In this document: positions 6,858-14,309 of the stretch, piece by piece
Layout: every line of letters begins with the position of its first letter
Numbering within the stretch: position 1 is the first letter of the stretch
Assembly: GCA_003819755.1 (NCBI GenBank)
Contig: RPQK01000096.1
Location: 1 to 14,334, forward strand
From: Acidobacteriota bacterium
Lineage (GTDB): Bacteria > Acidobacteriota > UBA6911 > RPQK01
Direction of reading: 5' to 3'
Length of the DNA: 14,334 bases
Translations under genes and position numbers: made by a program
Notes under the pieces: generated by a model
Seen by the model: the letters and a program-made list of their open reading frames with translations, nothing else
Databases searched by the model: none
Told to the model about the DNA's origin: nothing

Positions 6858-6957
6858 AAGGACCTCAAGGACCCCAACGACCTCAAGGACCGGAAGGACG
6901 TAAAGAGATTTCAGTCCCACGTCCTTGCGGTCCTTGCGGTCCTTGAGGTCTTTTTTT
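6858..6957 (+). repeat. 9-nt-unit inverted repeat element, copy C, with T-run
   Basis: Left arm: AAGGACCTC, AAGGACCCC, AACGACCTC, AAGGACCGG and AAGGACG (6858-6900). Right arm: GTCCTTGCG, GTCCTTGCG and GTCCTTGAGGTC (6921-6950), followed by seven T (6951-6957). The stem-loop plus T-run reads as an intrinsic terminator on the plus strand. It ends only 20 nt before the marR start codon, so it is either a terminator blocking upstream readthrough or a leader attenuator. It shares its entry sequence with copy A. Confidence 0.85.
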
Positions 6958-6976
6958 CTGCCGAGGAGCCTGGCGT

Positions 6977-7390
6977 ATGTTAAGCGGTCATCAGATTGCC
7001 ATGGCGTTGAGGGCAGGCTATCTGACCATGCATAGGCAGACCCAGGCTCAACTTGCCGAAATAGGCGTTACCGCCGATCAATTTGTTGTTCTCAGCGTCC
7101 TGGCAGAACGCGACGGGATTACCCAGCAGGAATTGGTCAGGCGGGCTTCGTCCGACCCGAACACCATGCGGTCAATGCTGGTTCTCCTGGAGCGAAGAGG
7201 GTTCGTCGGGCGTGAACGGCACCCCACCGACGGGCGCGCTCGTTTCGTTACCCTGACCCCCGCGGGGAGGGAGATGCAGGAACGGATTTTGAACCTGCTC
7301 CAGCCCCTTCAGGAGCGTCTTCTGTCCCTTTTCGATGCCAGCGAGGCCGACCATCTGGTCGACTTGTTAGCGCGTATCTCTACGATCTAG
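6977..7390 (+). CDS. MarR-family transcriptional regulator
   Basis: A 137-residue winged-helix regulator. Dimerisation helices lie at both ends (MALRAGYLTMHRQTQAQLAE; ILNLLQPLQERLLSLF). The central DNA-binding domain contains GVTADQFVVLSVLAERDGITQQELVRRASSDPNTMRSMLVLLERRGFV, and the wing RERHPTDGRARFVTLTPAGREM has the Asp-x-Arg type motif. ATG 6977 follows GAGGAG by about 9 nt. Its stop is 9 nt before the esterase start, so the two genes, and probably the GH3 gene, are cotranscribed. MarR proteins commonly repress neighbouring genes until a small, often aromatic, ligand binds; here a product of the esterase or glycosidase is a reasonable guess. Family assignment is firm; the ligand is unknown. 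Confidence 0.92.
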   Translation: MLSGHQIAMALRAGYLTMHRQTQAQLAEIGVTADQFVVLSVLAERDGITQQELVRRASSDPNTMRSMLVLLERRGFVGRERHPTDGRARFVTLTPAGREMQERILNLLQPLQERLLSLFDASEADHLVDLLARISTI

Positions 7391-7399
7391 GAGGCTTCT

Positions 7400-8608
7400 A
7401 TGCTCAGCTCACTGCGGTGTTGTTTTGGCTGGTCTGTCATCCTCTTTACCCTGGTTGTTGCTTCCGCCCCCGCTTTACAGGCCCAGGCGGCTCAGCCGCG
7501 GGCTCCGCAAGCCGCGCCCGGGGCTAACGTTGTCTCACCGGAAGTGCTTTCCGATCACCGCGTCACGTTCCGCATCCTGGCGCCCAAGGCCGCCGAAGTA
7601 ACGCTGCGGGGCGACTGGATGGAAGGCTCGGCCATTGAGAGGCTCTCCAAGGCAGAGGACGGCGTCTGGTCGGTGACAGTCGGACCGCTGGTTCCCGATT
7701 TCTACAGTTATTCATTCACCGTTGACGGGGTGAAAACGGTGGATCCGCGGAACGCGACCCTGAAACAGGGAGTGACGAGCGTTGACAGTATGGTCTTTGT
7801 CGCCGGTCCGGAAGCCGACTTCCAGGACAACGCGCCCGTTCAGCACGGGCAAATCCGGCAGGTCTGGTACCAGTCGTCCACCCTGGGGATGCAGCGCCGC
7901 ATGCACGTCTATACGCCCCCGGGATACGACGCCGGCAAGGACCGCTATCCGGTGTTTTACCTGCTCCACGGCGGCGGGGACGAGGATTCAGGATGGAGCA
8001 CGATCGGCCGTGCCGGGTTCATCCTGGACAATCTTCTGGCGCAGAAGAAAGCCAAGCCCATGCTCGTCGTCATGCCCAACGGAAGTCTCCCGATGCCGGC
8101 GAATCTGCCTCGAGTTGCTCCCGGCACGACGCCATCGCCCGAAGTCGCCGCGGCCATCGCTGCCGCCAGGGCCCGGTTTGTGGGCGAGCTGATGGAGAAT
8201 GTGATTCCGGCCATCGAGAAGAACTTCCGGGTCCTGACCGGCCGAGAGAATCGCGCCCTTGCGGGTCTTTCGATGGGTGGCGGCCAGACGCTGCAGGTCA
8301 TTACTGCCCACCCGGATCAGTTTGCCTATGTCGGCGTGTGGAGCGCCGGCATCGGTCAGGATGCGGCCGAGTGGGAGAAGCGCAATGAAGCCTTCCTCTC
8401 AAACCCCAGGCTGAATACCTGGATCAAGTTGTTTTCCATAAGCGTCGGAGACAAGGATTTCACGTTCAATGGCTCGAAGGCCCTGAACCAGATCCTGGAT
8501 AAACGCGGGATCAAGAATCGGCTGCATATCAGCGGCGGAGGCCACACCTGGATCAACTGGCGTCATTACCTGCGCGATCTCGCTTCGGAACTTTTCAGAA
8601 CTTCATAA
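7400..8608 (+). CDS. Secreted CE1-like esterase with N-terminal CBM48/E-set domain
   Basis: A 402-residue exported esterase of the enterochelin-esterase/feruloyl-esterase (alpha/beta hydrolase, CE1-like) type. A signal peptide covers about residues 1-30 (WSVILFTLVVASAPALQAQA). An immunoglobulin-like E-set/CBM48-type domain spans about 45-135 (VTFRILAPKAAEVTLRGDW, VWSVTVGPLVPDFYSYSFTVDG). The hydrolase domain runs from about 150 to the end with YPVFYLLHGGG (oxyanion region, H190), the nucleophile elbow GLSMGG (S291), the acid near GDKD (D351 or D353) and GGHTW (H382) completing a triad. AGGAGG precedes ATG 7400 by about 6 nt. It lies between marR and a GH3 gene with tight spacing. Related proteins cleave feruloyl, acetyl or similar esters on plant xylan, but siderophore and other esters are possible. 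Fold and triad are confident; substrate is not. Confidence 0.9.
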   Translation: MLSSLRCCFGWSVILFTLVVASAPALQAQAAQPRAPQAAPGANVVSPEVLSDHRVTFRILAPKAAEVTLRGDWMEGSAIERLSKAEDGVWSVTVGPLVPDFYSYSFTVDGVKTVDPRNATLKQGVTSVDSMVFVAGPEADFQDNAPVQHGQIRQVWYQSSTLGMQRRMHVYTPPGYDAGKDRYPVFYLLHGGGDEDSGWSTIGRAGFILDNLLAQKKAKPMLVVMPNGSLPMPANLPRVAPGTTPSPEVAAAIAAARARFVGELMENVIPAIEKNFRVLTGRENRALAGLSMGGGQTLQVITAHPDQFAYVGVWSAGIGQDAAEWEKRNEAFLSNPRLNTWIKLFSISVGDKDFTFNGSKALNQILDKRGIKNRLHISGGGHTWINWRHYLRDLASELFRTS

Positions 8609-8632
8609 GCTGCGCTCAGGAGGGAGAAACCA

Positions 8633-10624
8633 ATGCGCCGAAGAACCCTTCATCGACTCGTGATATTCGTATCGGTTAGTCTCGTTCCCTCAGCTCTGTT
8701 CCTTGGCACCGAATCGAATGCAGGTCCGAAACAACCTGTTGTCCAAGGGAAGAAAGCGCCTACCCTCACAGTTGAAGGACTGACTTTCAAAGACCTGAAC
8801 AAGAACGGCAAGCTCGACAAGTACGAGGACTGGCGCCTTACGGTAGACCAACGGGCCGCGGACCTCGTCTCTCAGATGACGGTGGAAGAGAAGGCGGGCT
8901 TGATGATTCACTCCTCGCTCATGGGATTCACCGGTCCGGGCGGGGTGGTGCTTGATGCTCCCCCGCCCCCACGACCCGGCAGTCCCGCGGGTTTTGCGCC
9001 TCCACGGCGTGAGGGCATCGAGCCGATGGACCGGCCGACACCGAGTGAGCTTATCGTGAAGCGGAATGTGCGCTGGGTCCTGCTTCGCCCGAATCGGACC
9101 GAAACACCTGCCGTCTCGGCCACGTTCGTCAACGGCCTGCAGGAAATAGCGGAAGGCTCCCGGCTGGGGATTCCCCTGGCTCTCAGTTCCGATCCCCGGC
9201 ATTCGGTCAGTCGGCCTGGTGCCGGCCCATTTCCGCAGTCAGGCGAACCTGTTCCGCCCAACATTTCGCAGTGGCCCGAGCAGATCGGATTGGCGGCGGC
9301 CGGCGACCCGGCGCTGGTCCGCGAATTCGGCCGGATTGCCGCCCAGGAGTTTCGTGCCCTGGGCCTGCAGGTAATCCTCGCGCCGATGGCTGACGTCACG
9401 ACCGAACCCCGTTGGAACCGGATAGCGGGAACGTTCGGCGAAGATGCCGGCACCAGCGCACGGCTGGTCAAGGCGTTTGTCGAAGGTTTCCAGGGTAAAC
9501 GGCTGGGACCGGAGAGCGTGCTCTGCGTTACCAAGCATTTCCCCGGGGATGGGCCGGTCAAAGAGGGCCTCGACCCGCACAACGACTACGGTAAGTGGCA
9601 AGTCTACCCGGGCAAGAACTTCGACCACCATCTGGTACCCTTTAAGGCCGCGTTCGAGGCCGCAACGGGGGGAATCATGCCCGGCTATGCAATCCCGGAA
9701 GGGATCGATACCGTCGGCATGAACTTCTCCAAGATCATTGTGACCGACCTGCTCCGCCGGAAGTTCAACTTCAACGGAGTCGTCATAACCGATTGGCTCC
9801 GAAATATGCCCTGGGGCGTCGAGCAGCTGAGCGAAAAAGAGCGCCAACTGCGCATGGTCGAGGCCGGAGTCGACCAGATCGGAGGGGACAACAACCCCCG
9901 CTACATCATCGAGCTTGTTCGCGATGGCAAGGTGCCCGAATCGCGGCTGGATGAATCGGCTCGCCGGGTGCTCAAACCGATGTTCGAGCTCGGCCTGTTC
10001 GAGAACCCGTATGTGAGTCCCGAACGCGCGTCTGCGGTGGTTGCGAGCAAGACGTTCAAGGCGGCGGGCGATCTCGCTCAAAGGAAGTCGATAGTCCTCG
10101 TTAAGAACGCAGACCGTCTGTTGCCGGCGCCTTCCGGGAAGAAGCTGTACGTCCAGAACATCAGCCCGGAAGTCGCCCGTGGCTACGCGACACTCGTCGA
10201 CGATCCGAAGCAGGCTGACCTTGCAATCATCGCGGTAAACGCTCCTTTCGCGGTGCACAAAGGCGGAGCGAGCTTCTTCCGAGGCGCGCATGAAGGGACG
10301 CTTGCCTATGCGGGTGCCGAGAATGCTTCCGAGTTGGAGGGTATCCGCAAGCTGGCGGCATCCGGGACGCCGACGGTCGTTTGCATGTACATGGACCGCC
10401 CGGCTGTGCTGACCGAGTTCATTGATCAGGTCGGGGCAGCTCTGGTTCACTTCAGCTCGAGTGACGCTGCGCTTCTTGACGTCGTCTTTGGTCGTTTTCG
10501 CCCATCGGGCAAGCTCCCCTTCGATCTGCCGCGCGACATGGAATCGGTGACGCGGCAGAAGGAGGACGTGCCCCACGACCTGGCCAACCCGCTTTTCCGA
10601 ACCGGGTTTGGCTTGAAGTATTAG
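8633..10624 (+). CDS. Secreted GH3 beta-glycosidase with EF-hand loop
   Basis: A 663-residue glycoside hydrolase family 3 protein with an N-terminal signal (about 1-30). A canonical 12-residue EF-hand calcium loop, DLNKNGKLDKYE, is at 54-65, immediately before the catalytic barrel. Barrel motifs include MTVEEKAGLM (82-91), LAPMADVTTEPRWNR (249-263), TFGED (267-271), KHFPGDG (301-307) and VVITDW (383-388), whose D387 is the expected nucleophile. The alpha/beta sandwich domain follows (about 480-663; KSIVLVKN, RFRPSGKLPFDLP). There is no fibronectin-III tail, so it is shorter than many plant or fungal relatives. The acid/base residue cannot be placed by eye. AGGAGGGA precedes ATG 8633, 24 nt after the esterase stop, suggesting one operon. 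It probably removes beta-linked glucosyl or xylosyl residues outside the cytoplasm. Confidence 0.93.
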   Translation: MRRRTLHRLVIFVSVSLVPSALFLGTESNAGPKQPVVQGKKAPTLTVEGLTFKDLNKNGKLDKYEDWRLTVDQRAADLVSQMTVEEKAGLMIHSSLMGFTGPGGVVLDAPPPPRPGSPAGFAPPRREGIEPMDRPTPSELIVKRNVRWVLLRPNRTETPAVSATFVNGLQEIAEGSRLGIPLALSSDPRHSVSRPGAGPFPQSGEPVPPNISQWPEQIGLAAAGDPALVREFGRIAAQEFRALGLQVILAPMADVTTEPRWNRIAGTFGEDAGTSARLVKAFVEGFQGKRLGPESVLCVTKHFPGDGPVKEGLDPHNDYGKWQVYPGKNFDHHLVPFKAAFEAATGGIMPGYAIPEGIDTVGMNFSKIIVTDLLRRKFNFNGVVITDWLRNMPWGVEQLSEKERQLRMVEAGVDQIGGDNNPRYIIELVRDGKVPESRLDESARRVLKPMFELGLFENPYVSPERASAVVASKTFKAAGDLAQRKSIVLVKNADRLLPAPSGKKLYVQNISPEVARGYATLVDDPKQADLAIIAVNAPFAVHKGGASFFRGAHEGTLAYAGAENASELEGIRKLAASGTPTVVCMYMDRPAVLTEFIDQVGAALVHFSSSDAALLDVVFGRFRPSGKLPFDLPRDMESVTRQKEDVPHDLANPLFRTGFGLKY

Positions 10625-11020
10625 CAGGATCGATGGGACCCCCGGATTAGAGGCCAGGCGAAGCGAAGGGGAACCGAACGAAAAACGCGGGTCTCGCATC
10701 TGAATAGAAAGATCTGATCAGCGGTATGATCTTCGGGAGGGAGCTCCTGGCCAGTCATACTATCCGTTGTCTCTTCTCGCTTGGGCTCTGCTTCGCTTTG
10801 AACTCGGCTCCGAATGAGCCGGCGCTCGCAAGTCGTCTGTGGTCCGCTCACAGCAATTCCGGACATCCCTTCCCAGAACCGAACACCTGCCGGCTTTCTT
10901 CCGCTGTCTGCATATTCACACAGCCGCTCCGCGGCGAGCCGCTTCGCTCCACGTCGTGCGCGGGCTCTTTAAAAAGCTTGGCATTGTTCTTGCTATCCAG
11001 TCCTAAAGGGGGAGGAGACA
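10625..11020. other. Non-coding spacer between GH3 and second ADOP gene
   Basis: No convincing gene is seen; the open frame from 10726 lacks any recognisable motif and has an arginine/serine/leucine-rich, random-looking composition. Visible structure is limited to a 6-bp inverted repeat AAGATC...GATCTT (10709-10733) and a GGCTC...GAGCC hairpin near 10805-10822. A clear ribosome binding site, GGGGGAGGAG (11008-11017), precedes ATG 11021. No strong terminator for the GH3 operon and no clear promoter for the permease could be identified by eye. The usual PadR partner gene is absent here. Confidence 0.55.
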
Positions 11021-13447
11021 ATGAGTAAGCTAACTCAGGACTTTCGTTTCAGCTGGCGGCAGTTGCGGCACAACCCGGGCTTTACGTTCGTCGCCACTCT
11101 CACGTTGGCGCTGGGAATCGGGGCGAACAGCGCGATCTTCAGCATAATTAACGAGCATCTGCTGCGGCCGTTGCCTTATCCCGAGCCGGAGCGAATCGTC
11201 GCGCTTTGGGATGTGAAGCGTGATTGGCCCGAGGGGAAAAGGGAGCAGGTGACTTACCTTAACTACCTTGAGTGGCGCGCGCAAAACCAGGTTTTCTCCG
11301 AAATGTCGGCTTTCGCGTACGGGAACGCGAACTACAGCGGAGATGGCGAGGCCGTGCGCGTTAATGGGCTCTCGGTGACCGAAGGGTACTTTCGTGTACT
11401 CGGCGTGCAACCCCTGCTGGGACGTACGTTCACTCCCGAGGAATGCGCGTCTGACGCGAACCCGGCGGTAGTCTTGGGGTACAAGTTCTGGCAGAGCCAG
11501 TTGGGTGGGGGAGCGGATGTCATTGGCCGGATCATACGCCTGAACGGACAGTCTCATACCGTCGTCGGAGTGATGCCGCCGCAGTGCAGCGGGCTGTTTG
11601 TCTTCTTCGGGTACCAGTACGCCCCGGAACTGTGGACTCCCCTGACTCCGAAACCGTGGCAGGCTTTTCGCGGAAACCATTCGTGGTTCGCGATTGCGCG
11701 CCTGAAATCCGGGGTCACATTGGAGCGCGCTCAGGCCGACATGCGCGTGATCGGCGGCCGTCTGGCACAACAATACCCTGAGAACAAGGACTGGGAGGTC
11801 CGGGTCGGAAATCTGCAGGAGACGATTTTCGGTTCAACCCGGCCGGTTCTCCTGTCCCTGCTGGCTGCCGTCGGGCTCGTCTTGCTCATTGCCTGTATCA
11901 ACGTCGCCAATCTGCTTCTCGGGCGGGCGTCTCGACGGGAGAAGGAGATTGCGATCCGCACGGCAGTTGGCGCTAGCCGGCTGCGGATCGTCCGACAACT
12001 GTTGACCGAGAGTCTGATGCTCTCCGTAATGGGCGGGGGCGCCGGCTTGCTGCTCGCCTACTGGATCATTGCGAGCCTCAACAGTTCGCTTCCCGGGGAT
12101 CGGTTCATACTAACACCAGTGCAGATCGATGGCGGTGTTGCAGCCTTCAGTTTGGTAATCTCAGCAGTCACCGCAGTCCTCATCGGCTTGTTTCCTGCTC
12201 TCCGCGCGTCCCGAACGAATGTCAATGAGAGCCTTAAAGAGGGGACGAGAGGATCGCTGAGTTTCGGGAGGCATCGCTTGAGCAGGGTCCTGGTTGTCGG
12301 AGAAGTCACTCTCTCTTTGGTTCTGCTGATCGGGGCGGGGCTCCTGGTGCAGACGTTTCGACAATTGTGGCAGGTAGACCTCGGGTTCCGTCCCGACAAA
12401 GTCCTGGCGATGTCGCTGGCCCTGTCCGAAGCTCGCTACCCGGATGCGCAGAAGTCGACCGCCTTCTATCGACAGCTGCTGCAACGGGTGGAATCCCTCC
12501 CCGGCGTTGCCGCGGCCGCCGTGACCAGCCGTCTGCCGCTCGCGGGCTCTCAGGGAACTGCTTTTGCGATTGAGGGGCGACCTGCGCCGAAGCCGGGCGA
12601 ACACCCGGTGGCGGGGCGTGTGATAGCGAGCAGTCATTACTTCGATACCTTGCAGATCCCGCTTCAGCGGGGACGCTGTTTTTCGGAACAGGATAATGGG
12701 AGTTCCGAAAAGGTGGCCCTGGTCAGCGCGAGTCTGGCCCGCCGTTACTGGGGAGACGCCGATCCGGTCGGCCACTCGTTGTGGCACAGTGCCGCCGGGC
12801 AGACGCAACGGGCCAGGATTGTCGGCGTCGTGTCCAATGTGCGGCAAGACGGCCTGGAGGAGGAATCGCGGCCGATCATTTACTTTCCACACACCCAGAT
12901 CCCCGACTCGTTCCTGACCTTGGTTGTCCGTACGCACGGAGATCCCCTTGATCTGGTTACTGCTATACGGAAGGAGCTGGCCGGCCTGGATCCAGATCAG
13001 CCCGTGTTTGACATTAGGACGATGGATGGCCGACTCTCCCAGTACCTGGCCGGACGCTGGCTCGTGTTGACCCTGATGGGCGGCTTTTCCTTGGTTGCGC
13101 TACTACTTGCGATGATCGGCCTGTACGGTGTCATCTCCTATTCGGTGACTGTCCGTACTCGAGAGATCGGCGTTCGCCTCGCTCTGGGCGCTTGTCGTGG
13201 GGAGGTGATGCGGATGGTCTTAAGGCAGGGGCTCGTCCTGGTTCTGCTGGGAGTCGGGCTGGGCTTGGTGCTGGCCGGCGGAGTCACGGGGATTCTCGGA
13301 AGCCAGTTGTACGGGGTGACCCCCACCGACCCGGCCACTTTTGCGGCTGTCGTAGCTTTGCTGGTGCTCGTGGCCCTGGGCGCCTGCTATCTTCCGGCCC
13401 GCCGGGCCACTCGCATTGAGCCGATCACGGCGCTGCGATGGGAATAA
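11021..13447 (+). CDS. ADOP/MacB-like ABC permease lacking the prefix domain
   Basis: An 808-residue inner-membrane permease paralogous to the one at 3570-6242. It starts almost directly at the first membrane segment (SWRQLRHNPGFTFVATLTLALGIGANSAIF, residues 11-40), omitting the roughly 80-residue cytoplasmic prefix of the other copy. A periplasmic MacB-type domain is followed by the first FtsX block (about 275-400; LLIACINVANLLLG, KEIAIRTAVGASRLRIVRQLLTESL), a second periplasmic part, and a C-terminal FtsX block (about 680-805; LLLAMIGLYGVISYSV, REIGVRLALGA) ending RRATRIEPITALRWE. ATG 11021 has the strong ribosome binding site GGAGGAG. No ATPase or PadR gene is next to it. Cargo is unknown. 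Family and start are confident. Confidence 0.93.
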   Translation: MSKLTQDFRFSWRQLRHNPGFTFVATLTLALGIGANSAIFSIINEHLLRPLPYPEPERIVALWDVKRDWPEGKREQVTYLNYLEWRAQNQVFSEMSAFAYGNANYSGDGEAVRVNGLSVTEGYFRVLGVQPLLGRTFTPEECASDANPAVVLGYKFWQSQLGGGADVIGRIIRLNGQSHTVVGVMPPQCSGLFVFFGYQYAPELWTPLTPKPWQAFRGNHSWFAIARLKSGVTLERAQADMRVIGGRLAQQYPENKDWEVRVGNLQETIFGSTRPVLLSLLAAVGLVLLIACINVANLLLGRASRREKEIAIRTAVGASRLRIVRQLLTESLMLSVMGGGAGLLLAYWIIASLNSSLPGDRFILTPVQIDGGVAAFSLVISAVTAVLIGLFPALRASRTNVNESLKEGTRGSLSFGRHRLSRVLVVGEVTLSLVLLIGAGLLVQTFRQLWQVDLGFRPDKVLAMSLALSEARYPDAQKSTAFYRQLLQRVESLPGVAAAAVTSRLPLAGSQGTAFAIEGRPAPKPGEHPVAGRVIASSHYFDTLQIPLQRGRCFSEQDNGSSEKVALVSASLARRYWGDADPVGHSLWHSAAGQTQRARIVGVVSNVRQDGLEEESRPIIYFPHTQIPDSFLTLVVRTHGDPLDLVTAIRKELAGLDPDQPVFDIRTMDGRLSQYLAGRWLVLTLMGGFSLVALLLAMIGLYGVISYSVTVRTREIGVRLALGACRGEVMRMVLRQGLVLVLLGVGLGLVLAGGVTGILGSQLYGVTPTDPATFAAVVALLVLVALGACYLPARRATRIEPITALRWE

Positions 13448-13495
13448 GGGTGACGCCATTGCAGGAGAGAGTGCGCCCGAATAGAATCAAGAAGG

Positions 13496-13975
13496 ATGTC
13501 AGAAGAACCGCTTCGCAGCTGCGAATTTGACAGCAAGGATCTCATCGTAAAGCTCGACCTGCAATTCCCCGCTGAGATGAGCGCCCTGGCTGGTGTCGTT
13601 GCGCAGGTCATGGACGTTATTCGAGAAATCGGGTGCGCTCGCACCAAAGAGTTCGATGTTGAGCTGGCCCTCCACGAGGCCCTGGTTAACGCGGTCGTTC
13701 ACGGGTGCCGCAAAGACACGAACAAGTTGATTCAGCTGACCGTATGTTGCGACAAGTCGCGCGGACTGCTCATGATCGTCCGCGATCCCGGCCCAGGTTT
13801 TGACGTTAACTCTATCCCCAGCCCGGTTCGCGGGCAGAATCTCTTCTCTTCGGGAGGCCGGGGAATCTTCCTGATCAATCGTCTGATGGATGAGGTGCAG
13901 TTCCTGGAGGGCGGCACCGAAATCCGAATGCTCAAGCGCTCAGATGAACCCGGGGCATCGCCCCATAAGCGCTAA
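13496..13975 (+). CDS. RsbW/SpoIIAB-like anti-sigma factor serine kinase
   Basis: A 159-residue GHKL ATPase of the anti-sigma regulatory factor type, which binds a sigma factor and phosphorylates a STAS-domain antagonist. The N box is ELALHEALVNAVVHG (56-70, with E61 and N65), the G1 box is DPGPGF (97-102) and the G2 box is GGRGIFLI (120-127). Length is typical for a stand-alone anti-sigma kinase. It begins 48 nt after the permease stop and may be cotranscribed. ATG 13496 has only a close-set AAGAAGG ahead of it; GGAGAGA is about 27 nt upstream, so the start is less certain. No sigma factor, STAS protein or phosphatase gene is visible in the window, so the partner is unknown. Confidence 0.88.
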   Translation: MSEEPLRSCEFDSKDLIVKLDLQFPAEMSALAGVVAQVMDVIREIGCARTKEFDVELALHEALVNAVVHGCRKDTNKLIQLTVCCDKSRGLLMIVRDPGPGFDVNSIPSPVRGQNLFSSGGRGIFLINRLMDEVQFLEGGTEIRMLKRSDEPGASPHKR

Positions 13976-14078
13976 CTAAGTGGCTCTCAACCATTTTCAT
14001 TTCCTGCCCGGTTTTACTGCCCGTTCCGACGTTAATTCTTGCACGTGATTCCAGCCTTCAATTCGCTCGCGCGAGCCT

Positions 14079-14099
14079 CCTCACGCCTCCGGCGTAAGG
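14079..14099. repeat. Short hairpin
   Basis: CCTCACGCC-TCC-GGCGTAAGG forms a 9-bp stem with one mismatch and a 3-nt loop. It is not followed by a T-run, so it is not a typical intrinsic terminator. A related sequence (CCTCACGCC) recurs in the hairpin at 14270-14309. Confidence 0.6.
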
Positions 14100-14233
14100 A
14101 AGTAACCGAGCCCTGGCCTCATTGGTTTGCCCAGGCCCGTCTTCCGGCAAAGGGCAAGCCGTGGCTCCCGCACTTCACAGGCTCGGCGCGCTCGCGAAAT
14201 GTTGGGCGGTTCGAAGATACGTACAAGGAACAG

Positions 14234-14263
14234 GGCATGGCCATAGCAGAGGGTGGCCATGCC
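14234..14263. repeat. Perfect 10-bp hairpin
   Basis: GGCATGGCCA (14234-14243) and TGGCCATGCC (14254-14263) are exact reverse complements around a 10-nt loop. No T-run follows. It lies 6 nt before the next hairpin, suggesting a multi-stem RNA or repeated element. Confidence 0.7.
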
Positions 14264-14269
14264 TGGCCT

Positions 14270-14309
14270 GGCTACCTCCTCACGCCGGAGGTGTGAGAGG
14301 AGAGTAGCC
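14270..14309. repeat. Long bulged hairpin, possible terminator
   Basis: GGCTACCTCCTC (14270-14281) pairs with GAGGAG-A-GTAGCC (14297-14309) with a single bulged A. AC/GT extends the inner stem past a 2-nt bulge. A G-rich stretch and a T5 run (about 14323-14327) follow, which is too far and weak for a confident terminator call. Confidence 0.6.

Noticed and set aside
3486..6957. CRISPR-like repeats
   Set aside because: The 9-nt units are contiguous, with no unique spacers, and are arranged as inverted arms. No cas genes are present.
9239..10699. Long (486-codon) minus-strand frame antisense to the GH3 gene
   Set aside because: It shows no family motif, while the plus strand carries a full GH3 protein with catalytic motifs. 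Long antisense frames are common in GC-rich genes.
10726..11028. 100-codon frame upstream of the second ADOP gene
   Set aside because: No motif and no ribosome binding site, and it overlaps the permease start. A hydrophobic patch alone is not enough to call a gene.
14039..14296. 85-codon frame at the right edge
   Set aside because: It runs through several hairpins, has no ribosome binding site and no recognisable family.
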